Part shown: positions 1 to 5,435 of the stretch, one piece after another
Layout: the number at the start of each line of letters is the position of its first letter
How positions within the stretch are numbered: the stretch's first letter is position 1
Source of the DNA: Pseudomonadota bacterium
GTDB taxonomy: Bacteria > Pseudomonadota > Alphaproteobacteria > Rickettsiales > SXRF01
Length of the DNA: 14,876 nucleotides
Reading direction: 5' to 3'
Assembly: GCA_028873275.1 (NCBI GenBank)
Contig: JAGWLJ010000007.1
Location: 1 to 14,876, forward strand
Program-made: the position numbers and the translations under genes
The notes under the pieces: model-generated
What the model saw: only the letters and a program-made list of their open reading frames with translations
What the model was told of the DNA's origin: nothing
The model's database searches: none

Positions 1-543
1 CCCGCACTGGCTGTGGTCGTGGTCGAACACGCCTTGCTTTTTCTGCTTCTTGAGCTTGCGCAGGATCATGTCGCGCTTGGCCAGCGAAATATGGTCGACG
101 AAAGTGATGCCGTTGATGTGGTCGATCTCGTGCTGCACGCAGGTGGCAAGCAGCCCTTCGAAATTTTCCTCATGCGTCTGGCCATCCAGGCCAAGCCAGC
201 GCACGCGCACCGATTCAGGCCGCGTCACATCGGCAAACTGGTCAGGGAAAGACAGACAGCCTTCTTTGTAGGCATGAGGCTCCTCGGAACTTTCGATGAT
301 CTCCGGGTTGATCAGCACATATTGTTCTCCGGGCCCGCCATCGTCGCGCCATGACACATCCATCACCAGCAGGCGCTTCATGACGCCCACCTGCACGGCG
401 GCCAGGCCGATGCCTTTGTCGTGATACATCGTCTCCAGCATGTCGGCGGCGAGATGGCGGATGTCGTCGGTCACCGCTTCGACGGGATCGGAGCGCGTTT
501 TAAGCCGGGGATCAGGGGCGATGATGAGAGGGAGGATGGCCAT
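1..543 (-). CDS. def: Peptide deformylase, C-terminus cut by window edge
   Basis: This cytoplasmic metalloenzyme removes the N-formyl group from nascent proteins. Reading leftwards from ATG at 541-543, the frame stays open for 181 codons to base 1 without a stop, so only the extreme C-terminus is missing; family members are usually about 170-190 residues. All three deformylase motifs are visible: GIGLAAVQ at residues 44-51, EGCLS at 94-98 (Cys96 is the expected metal ligand) and HEIDH at 138-142 (two His ligands and the catalytic Glu). The protein starts MAILPLIIAPDPRLK, a normal deformylase N-terminus. It lies 4 nt after the stop of the 95-aa ORF, which itself follows gltX by 2 nt, so the three are probably co-transcribed. 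The Shine-Dalgarno in front of this ATG is weak, which fits translational coupling. Identity is certain on motifs; the operon is inferred from spacing. Confidence 0.97.
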   Translation of the reverse strand, partial: MAILPLIIAPDPRLKTRSDPVEAVTDDIRHLAADMLETMYHDKGIGLAAVQVGVMKRLLVMDVSWRDDGGPGEQYVLINPEIIESSEEPHAYKEGCLSFPDQFADVTRPESVRVRWLGLDGQTHEENFEGLLATCVQHEIDHINGITFVDHISLAKRDMILRKLKKQKKQGVFDHDHSQCG

Positions 544-547
544 GAAA

Positions 548-835
548 TTATCTTGTAATGGTTTTACTATTAATCTGATAAGCCGCCGCTAATTCAAGCT
601 CTGCTATAGTCTCTGCGGTTTTTCTATCGGCACCCAGTTGATCAAAGAAGGCAATTGCTATCGTTTTGGCTCTCTCAATAGCTATAGGCCCTTTATCAAG
701 CGAAGCGAGAAGATCGGAGCGTACTCCGCGAAGGGCAATGCGTTTGTCGTCATTCAACTCATGCGGCGGCCACCTCGTATCATCAAGCCGTTTATCTGCC
801 CCATGTCCAATTCTTGCAGTCTTTCTGCGCCACAT
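548..835 (-). CDS. Hypothetical 95-aa protein between gltX and def
   Basis: I do not recognise this family. The protein has a basic N-terminus (MWRRKTARIGHGADKR), then two or three likely amphipathic helices at about residues 33-47, 50-68 and 70-87. It has no signal peptide, Cys pair or membrane segment. It is likely real because a good Shine-Dalgarno, AGAGGT at 842-847, lies 6 nt before the ATG inside the last codons of gltX, and because it sits 2 nt after the gltX stop and 4 nt before def, keeping the operon packed. Codon use differs from its neighbours (ATA, AGA and ATT are frequent, and the DNA is visibly AT-richer), which suggests a young or acquired ORF. The middle residues (HELNDDKRIALRGVRSDL) look soluble and helical. 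A DNA- or RNA-binding role would be a guess, and I assign none. Confidence 0.72.
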   Translation of the reverse strand: MWRRKTARIGHGADKRLDDTRWPPHELNDDKRIALRGVRSDLLASLDKGPIAIERAKTIAIAFFDQLGADRKTAETIAELELAAAYQINSKTITR

Positions 836-837
836 AG

Positions 838-2196
838 TTATACCTCTTTTATCCTGCGGATACTCTCTTCTTTCCCCAGCACCTCCATCACCTCGAAAAT
901 CGGAGGCGAGGTGGTGCTGCCGGTCAGCGCGGCGCGCAGCGGTTGGGCGACGGCGCCCAGCTTCTGGCCGCTGGGCTCGGCGAATTCGCGGCAGGCCTGC
1001 TCCAGCGGGTCTTTTTGCCAGCCGCCGGCGGCTTCCAGCACGGGAAGCAACGATTTTAACAAATCTTTACCCCCATTGTCCAGTATCGCCTGCGCCTTGG
1101 CATCCAGAGGTGGCCGTTCGATATAAAATACGGCGTTGGCGGCCAGTTCCTTGAGGGTTTTAGCCCGGGCTTTGAGGCCGGACATGCCGCGGAGCAGGCG
1201 GTTTATTCCCTCTTCCGGAGGGAGAGGGGGAAGGAAGGGCAGGATCAACTCCACCAGTCGCTCATCCCCCGCCTCCCGCAGATAATGCGCATTGAGATTG
1301 TCCAGCTTGGCGAAATCGAAGCGCGAGGGAGACTTGCCGACGGCATCGAGGTCGAACCACTTTATGGCCTGCTCGGTGGAAATAATTTCCTCATCGCCGT
1401 GCGACCAGCCCAGCCGCAGCAGATAATTGCGCATGGCTTCCGGTAAATAACCCATATCGCGGTAGGCCTCGACGCCCAGCGCCCCGTGGCGCTTGGAGAG
1501 CTTGGCGCCGTCCGGGCCGTGGATCAGCGGGATATGGGCGAAGTCCGGGGCCGGCCAGTTCATGGCGTCATAGAGCGCCAGCTGGCGGAAGGTGTTGGTG
1601 AGATGATCGTCACCGCGGATGACCTGCGTCACGCCCATGTCGTGATCGTCCACCACCACGGCCAGCATATAGGTCGGCGTGCCGTCGGAGCGCAGCAGCA
1701 CCATGTCGTCAAGTTCACTATTCTTGATCGATACCGTGCCCTGCACCTTGTCCTGCACGGTGGTTTCCCCCTCCAGCGGCGCTTTCAGGCGGATGACGTA
1801 GGGCGTATTGGGCGGCGAATGGCCGCCGTCGCGCCAGGGGCTGCGGAACTTGGCGTTGGGATGTTCCTTGCGGAATTCTTCCAGCTCTGCTTGCGTCGTA
1901 TAACACTTGAAGGCCCGCCCATGCTTGAGCAGCTCATGCGCCACATCGGCATGGCGCGCCGAGCGCGCATACTGGTACACCGCATCGCCTTCACAGTCGA
2001 GCCCCAGCCAGCGCAGCCCGTCGATAATGGCCTCGATGGCCTCGGGCGTCGATCGCTGGCGGTCGGTATCCTCGATGCGCAGGAAAAATTTCCCGCCATG
2101 GTGCTTGGCGTAAAGCCAGTTGAACAACGCCGTGCGCGCCCCGCCGATATGCAGGTAGCCGGTGGGTGAGGGGGCGAAGCGGGTGATGACGGTCAT
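838..2196 (-). CDS. gltX: Glutamyl-tRNA synthetase
   Basis: This cytoplasmic class I aminoacyl-tRNA synthetase of 452 residues charges tRNA with glutamate; most bacterial forms are about 460-490 residues. Residues 6-28 carry the class I signature with H16-I-G-G19, and the KMSKS-type loop is KLSKR at 232-236. The GDDHL segment (195-199) of the active-site domain is present. The C-terminal third is the helical anticodon-binding domain, ending in the typical QKLGAVAQPLRAALTG stretch (411-426). The start MTVITRFAPSPTG is canonical, so ATG at 2194-2196 is preferred. Upstream are a likely promoter and a hairpin-forming palindrome in the leader. Downstream follow the 95-aa ORF and def. Many alphaproteobacteria carry two gltX copies and use a non-discriminating enzyme with GatCAB; which type this is cannot be read from sequence alone. 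Confidence 0.97.
   Translation of the reverse strand: MTVITRFAPSPTGYLHIGGARTALFNWLYAKHHGGKFFLRIEDTDRQRSTPEAIEAIIDGLRWLGLDCEGDAVYQYARSARHADVAHELLKHGRAFKCYTTQAELEEFRKEHPNAKFRSPWRDGGHSPPNTPYVIRLKAPLEGETTVQDKVQGTVSIKNSELDDMVLLRSDGTPTYMLAVVVDDHDMGVTQVIRGDDHLTNTFRQLALYDAMNWPAPDFAHIPLIHGPDGAKLSKRHGALGVEAYRDMGYLPEAMRNYLLRLGWSHGDEEIISTEQAIKWFDLDAVGKSPSRFDFAKLDNLNAHYLREAGDERLVELILPFLPPLPPEEGINRLLRGMSGLKARAKTLKELAANAVFYIERPPLDAKAQAILDNGGKDLLKSLLPVLEAAGGWQKDPLEQACREFAEPSGQKLGAVAQPLRAALTGSTTSPPIFEVMEVLGKEESIRRIKEV
842..847 (-). promoter_or_regulatory. Ribosome binding site for the 95-aa ORF
   Basis: On the minus strand the hexamer AGAGGT lies 6 nt before the ATG at 833-835. It is embedded in the last codons of gltX. 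It is among the better Shine-Dalgarno sequences in this window and is the main reason for accepting the small downstream ORF as a gene. Confidence 0.7.
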
Positions 2197-2205
2197 AGGA
2201 TATTG

Positions 2206-2230
2206 TCATCCCGGCGAAAGCCGGGATCCA
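2206..2230. repeat. REP-like palindrome in the gltX leader
   Basis: Bases 2208-2215 (ATCCCGGC) and 2220-2227 (GCCGGGAT) form a perfect 8-bp inverted repeat around a GAAA loop (GNRA type on the plus strand). The flanks, GTC before and CCA after, match the general form of short intergenic palindromes scattered through many proteobacterial genomes (recalled family resemblance, not searched). Only one copy is present in this window. The right arm, read on the minus strand, ends 11 nt before the gltX ATG, so the element is inside the probable 5' leader of gltX and its GGGATGA edge could overlap the weak ribosome binding region. Confidence 0.7.
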
Positions 2231-2250
2231 TCTTTCAGTGAGACTGGATG

Positions 2251-2280
2251 GTTATATAAGGAGAATTCTAGCGATTGCAA
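2251..2280 (-). promoter_or_regulatory. Putative gltX promoter
   Basis: On the minus strand, TTGCAA (2275-2280) and TATAAC (2251-2256) are separated by 18 bp, giving 4/6 and 5/6 matches to the sigma70 consensus. Transcription would begin near 2244, leaving a leader of about 48 nt that includes the palindrome. The call rests on pattern only; the element lies in the gap between gltX and the preceding 140-aa gene. Confidence 0.45.
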
Positions 2281-2300
2281 AAGAAAACGCCAGCAACCGA

Positions 2301-2723
2301 TTACCCGCGGCCAAGCGTTGTGGCCTGTTCTTCGGCCTTTTGCTTTTCCTGAGCGATAGTTTTGGCAAAGGATTTATCGTTCTCGAGTTTTTGTATTCTG
2401 TCTATCAGAGCATTTTTTTCGACTCCGAGAGTATGTTTTTCCGTCTCATAACCACCTATGAGATTTCCTATGAAGCCACCAGCAACAGTCATAGCTCCGT
2501 AGCCACCTACAGTCTGATTTGTCAATAGACCGTCTTTAATACCATTAACAATCTGACGATTTTTAAGAAAAGGAATTTTTCCCAGCAATAGCGCTGCGCC
2601 ACCGATAATACCATTGAATAGCAAAGCAGCAGCAGCGCCAATCATGGTGGCTTTGGCGACGCTTGGCGCATTTTCCGCTGTTAAAGGTATGCCGGTAGGT
2701 ATCTCTTCTTTCTCATTGCTCAT
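2301..2723 (-). CDS. Hypothetical 140-aa protein with Gly-rich hydrophobic segments and charged tail
   Basis: I do not recognise a family. After a short acidic N-terminus there are two hydrophobic stretches: residues 25-53 (rich in Ala, Leu and Gly) and 71-92, which has a glycine-zipper-like pattern around GGFIGNLIGG (82-91). They are separated by a polar hairpin, and the last 45 residues (95-134) are charged and helical (KLENDKSFAKTIAQEKQKAEEQ), a likely coiled coil. There is no classical signal peptide. The layout suggests a helical-hairpin inner-membrane protein or a membrane-inserting peptide with a cytosolic coiled coil; this is inference. The gene is visibly AT-richer than gltX and uvrD. 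The ribosome site is weak (a GGGA about 9-10 nt before ATG at 2721-2723). It is divergent from uvrD across 106 bp. Glycine-zipper surface antigens and colicin-immunity-like proteins are alternatives I cannot exclude. Confidence 0.7.
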   Translation of the reverse strand: MSNEKEEIPTGIPLTAENAPSVAKATMIGAAAALLFNGIIGGAALLLGKIPFLKNRQIVNGIKDGLLTNQTVGGYGAMTVAGGFIGNLIGGYETEKHTLGVEKNALIDRIQKLENDKSFAKTIAQEKQKAEEQATTLGRG

Positions 2724-2817
2724 GGTTGAATCCCGTGGATTTTATCGATAGATTCAGGCTATAGGAAATGCCGGGAGAAAACATTAAGAAAAATATGATG
2801 TTTCTGTTACAGCGGCG

Positions 2818-2823
2818 TATAAT
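2818..2823 (+). promoter_or_regulatory. Consensus -10 hexamer (TATAAT) just before uvrD
   Basis: A perfect TATAAT sits 6 bp before the first ATG (2830) of uvrD. No convincing -35 hexamer or extended -10 (TG) is present at the proper distance. If it is used, transcription starts at about 2830, so translation would be leaderless or would begin at the ATG at 2875. Confidence 0.4.
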
Positions 2824-2829
2824 AGCTTT

Positions 2830-5022
2830 ATGAATATATCGCAGGAGGTTAGTAGCGCCCCCCATTCCCAATCCATGCCCAATCCCTTATTGGACGCCCT
2901 CAACCCCGAGCAACGGCAGGCCGTCGAGGCCACGCAAGGCCCGGTGCTGGTGCTGGCTGGGGCGGGGACGGGCAAGACGCGGGTGCTGACGACGCGCATC
3001 GCCCATATCCTGACCAGCAAGCTGGCCTGGCCGGGAGAAATACTGGCGGTGACCTTCACCAACAAGGCGGCGCGCGAGATGGCCGAGCGGGTCAACCAGC
3101 TGAGCGGCGGGGCGCAATCGCTATGGATGGGGACTTTCCATTCCATCGGCGCACGCATCATCCGCCGCCATGCCGAGAAGCTGGGGCTGACCTCGAGCTT
3201 CACCATTCTCGATGCCGACGACCAGATCCGGCTGCTCAAGACTCTCATGGGTGAGTTGCATATCGATGATAAATCCATGCCGCCCAAGCTGTTTTCGGCC
3301 ATTATCCAGAGCTGGAAAGACCAGGGCCTGACGCCCGTCAAAGTCACCAGCCCGCAGGATTTGCAGCAGGCGGGCGGTCAGGCGATCCGAGTCTACCGTG
3401 CCTATCAGGAGCGTCTCAAAGCCTTGAACGCCGTCGATTTCGGTGATCTGATCCTGCACATGCTGACGCTGTTCACCGTTCATCAGGAGGTGCTGGAGGA
3501 ATACGCGAAGCGCTTCAAATATATCCTCGTCGATGAGTATCAGGACACCAACGTGGCGCAATACCTGTGGCTGCGGTTGCTGGCCAGCTACCATAAAAAC
3601 CTGTGCTGCGTCGGCGATGACGACCAGTCGATTTACAGCTGGCGCGGCGCCGAGGTCGGCAACATTCTCCGATTCGAGCGCGATTTTCCCGATGCCAAAG
3701 TCATCCGCTTAGAGTGCAATTATCGCTCGACGCCGCATATCCTGGCCGCCGCCGGGGCGCTGATCGCCAATAACCGCGGCCGGCTGGGCAAGACGCTGTG
3801 GACGCCTATCAAGGAAGGCGACAGGTTGCGCCTCAAATCGGTATGGGACGAGGGCGAGGAAGCGCGCTTCGTTGGCGAGGAGGTCGAAGACCTGCAACGC
3901 GCCAAAATAAATCTCAAGGACATGGCGATTCTGGTGCGCGCCGGTTTCCAGACGCGGGCCTTCGAAGAGCGCTTCCTGACCATGGGCATTCCCTACCGCG
4001 TCATCGGGGGATTGCGCTTTTACGAACGGGCCGAAATCCGCGACGCGGTGGCTTACCTCCGCATCATCGCCAGCCCGGACGATAGCCTTGCCTTCGAGCG
4101 CATCATCAACACGCCCAAGCGCGGCATCGGCCAGGCCACCATGCAGCAGCTGCATACCACCGCCCGCAGCCTCAACACCTCGCTCTATAATGCTACGGTG
4201 CATCTGCTCAAAAGCGGAGAAATCAAGGGTAAGCTGGCGAGTGCGCTGAACCTTTTTATCGGCAATTGCCAGCGCTGGCGCAAGCAGCTGGAGAGTCTTA
4301 CGCTCTCCGAAGTGGTCGATTTGGTGCTCGAGGAAAGCGGCTACCGTCAGATGTGGCAGCAGGAGAAAACGCCGGAAGCGGCGGGCCGGCTGGAGAACCT
4401 CAAGGAGCTTTCGCGCGCCATCGGCGAGTTCGAGAACATCAACGCGTTTCTTGAGCATGTCAGCCTGGTGACGGAAGCGGCTGACGCCAACGGCAACACC
4501 GACATGATCAGCCTGATGACGCTGCATGCCGCCAAAGGGCTGGAATTCGACGTCATCTTCCTGCCCGGCTGGGAGGAGGGGCTGTTTCCGCATCAACGCG
4601 CCCTTGATGAAAGCGGTAACAAGGGGCTGGAGGAGGAGCGGCGGCTGGCTTATGTCGGCATCACGCGGGCGCGGCGGCGGCTGTATATTTCCCACGCCGC
4701 CAACCGGCGCATCTATAACCAGTGGCAGAGCAGCATTCCGTCGCGTTTTATCAGCGAGATTCCCAAGGACAATATCGAGCAGCTGCCCGGCGGCTTGGCC
4801 GGCACGCCGCGTCCCTCCGCCCGCAACTGGAAAGACGAGGTGGCGGCTATCTTAAGTGGCTCTCACAAGCGCGAGGAACCGACGCTCTCCAGGGGCACAC
4901 GCATCTTCCACCAGAAATTCGGCTATGGGCGCATTGCCGCCGTCAGCGGCGACCATCTCGATATCGAGTTTGAAAAAGCGGGATTTAAGAAGGTATTGGC
5001 CGATTTCGTGACGTTGGCTTAA
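2830..5022 (+). CDS. uvrD: UvrD/PcrA-type superfamily 1 DNA helicase
   Basis: This is an ATP-dependent 3'-5' SF1A helicase of 730 residues (the family is usually about 700-750), acting in nucleotide excision and mismatch repair and in clearing stalled RNA polymerase. Motifs in order: Q-motif LNPEQRQAV (24-32), Walker A GAGTGKT (44-50), DEYQDT (235-240, motif II), GDDDQSIYSWRGA (262-274, motif III), NYRST (297-301, motif IV), TLHAAKGLEFD (564-574, motif V) and EEERRLAYVGITRAR (601-615, motif VI). Residues 688-730 form the C-terminal Tudor-like module of UvrD/PcrA that contacts RNA polymerase. Rep is less likely given that tail. The start is uncertain: ATG 2830 has no upstream Shine-Dalgarno, while ATG 2875 (residue 16) has AGGAGG at 2843-2848, 26 nt away. 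It stands alone on its strand and converges on the L36 pair with a 4-nt gap. Confidence 0.95.
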   Translation: MNISQEVSSAPHSQSMPNPLLDALNPEQRQAVEATQGPVLVLAGAGTGKTRVLTTRIAHILTSKLAWPGEILAVTFTNKAAREMAERVNQLSGGAQSLWMGTFHSIGARIIRRHAEKLGLTSSFTILDADDQIRLLKTLMGELHIDDKSMPPKLFSAIIQSWKDQGLTPVKVTSPQDLQQAGGQAIRVYRAYQERLKALNAVDFGDLILHMLTLFTVHQEVLEEYAKRFKYILVDEYQDTNVAQYLWLRLLASYHKNLCCVGDDDQSIYSWRGAEVGNILRFERDFPDAKVIRLECNYRSTPHILAAAGALIANNRGRLGKTLWTPIKEGDRLRLKSVWDEGEEARFVGEEVEDLQRAKINLKDMAILVRAGFQTRAFEERFLTMGIPYRVIGGLRFYERAEIRDAVAYLRIIASPDDSLAFERIINTPKRGIGQATMQQLHTTARSLNTSLYNATVHLLKSGEIKGKLASALNLFIGNCQRWRKQLESLTLSEVVDLVLEESGYRQMWQQEKTPEAAGRLENLKELSRAIGEFENINAFLEHVSLVTEAADANGNTDMISLMTLHAAKGLEFDVIFLPGWEEGLFPHQRALDESGNKGLEEERRLAYVGITRARRRLYISHAANRRIYNQWQSSIPSRFISEIPKDNIEQLPGGLAGTPRPSARNWKDEVAAILSGSHKREEPTLSRGTRIFHQKFGYGRIAAVSGDHLDIEFEKAGFKKVLADFVTLA

Positions 5023-5026
5023 GGCT

Positions 5027-5218
5027 TTATTTAGAATGCCCTTTTGATACCTTGTGCTGTGCAACTTTCTTGGCGAATTCTGTGGGCAGATCGTTATCCG
5101 TGCCAAGAGATGGAGTTTGTGCCTTCAGCTTAGCTACTGCTTTTGCAAATTCAGTTGGCAGAGCAGTCTCCTCAATCGGCTCTTTAGAGTCGCGGATATA
5201 GAGATTTTCAGCCATCAT
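5027..5218 (-). CDS. Hypothetical 63-aa protein with duplicated LPTEFAK motif
   Basis: This is an unknown small protein immediately after rpmJ. Its ATG (5216-5218) shares one base with the L36 stop codon (TGATG), so translation is probably coupled; a second ATG at 5213-5215 and a TTG at 5219-5221 are alternative starts. The sequence contains two copies of a 13-residue motif, LPTEFAKAVAKLK (residues 20-32, bases 5123-5161) and LPTEFAKKVAQHK (44-56, bases 5051-5089), identical at 10 of 13 positions and spaced by 24 residues. Seven of the ten conserved codons differ only at the third base, so the peptide rather than the DNA has been conserved since duplication, good evidence that the ORF is translated and selected. 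The protein is small, Lys-rich and probably helical in the repeats, with no membrane segment or Cys. Position suggests a ribosome-related or growth-linked role, but this is a guess. Confidence 0.7.
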   Translation of the reverse strand: MMAENLYIRDSKEPIEETALPTEFAKAVAKLKAQTPSLGTDNDLPTEFAKKVAQHKVSKGHSK

Positions 5219-5343
5219 CAACCTTGACGCGCCTTATAACGTGGGTTCTTCTTGTTGATGACGTAAACGCGGCCCTTGCGGCGCACGACGCGGCAGTCCT
5301 TATCGCGTTTCTTGGCGGATTTCAACGAGCTAAGGACTTTCAT
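5218..5343 (-). CDS. rpmJ: 50S ribosomal protein L36 (zinc-independent form)
   Basis: A 41-residue protein starting MKVLSSLKSAKKRDKDCR and ending INKKNPRYKARQG is unmistakably L36 of the large ribosomal subunit, which binds 23S rRNA. It is the longer C-minus type: only one Cys (residue 17) is present and the CxxC...C...H zinc ligands of the short type are absent. Alphaproteobacteria typically use this form as their ordinary L36. It starts at ATG 5341-5343 and ends at TGA 5218-5220. A candidate promoter and a 12-nt palindrome lie in the 75 bp upstream. The next gene on the same strand overlaps its stop codon by one base. Confidence 0.96.
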   Translation of the reverse strand: MKVLSSLKSAKKRDKDCRVVRRKGRVYVINKKNPRYKARQG

Positions 5344-5369
5344 AATCGCACTTTCATCAGGTAAATTAC

Positions 5370-5381
5370 TGCCCGCGGGCA
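5370..5381. promoter_or_regulatory. 12-nt perfect palindrome in the rpmJ leader
   Basis: TGCCCGCGGGCA is a perfect self-complementary dodecamer located between the putative -10 element and the rpmJ start. It could be an operator for a dimeric regulator or only a GC-rich chance palindrome. No second copy was noticed in the window. Confidence 0.3.
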
Positions 5382-5392
5382 AATGAGGCGCT

Positions 5393-5422
5393 TTTTTAGC
5401 CGAGAATCTGCTACGGTGTCAA
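5393..5422 (-). promoter_or_regulatory. Putative promoter of rpmJ
   Basis: On the minus strand a perfect TTGACA (5417-5422) is followed after 18 bp by TAAAAA (5393-5398, 4/6 match to the -10 consensus). It lies in the gap between the glycosyltransferase stop and rpmJ, as expected for an independently transcribed L36 gene. Confidence 0.5.
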
Positions 5423-5435
5423 TGGTTAATTTCAG

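Noticed and set aside
13..354. Plus-strand frames over the left edge
   Set aside because: They are antisense to the deformylase, whose three catalytic motifs are intact on the minus strand.
2250..2265. AAGGAG-like ribosome site on the plus strand after the palindrome
   Set aside because: No ATG, GTG or TTG at a proper distance opens a credible frame, and the plus-strand frames there are antisense to the 140-aa gene.
3709..4695. 328-codon open frame antisense to uvrD
   Set aside because: Long antisense frames are common over GC-rich genes. It has no recognisable domain, and the sense frame contains all helicase motifs.
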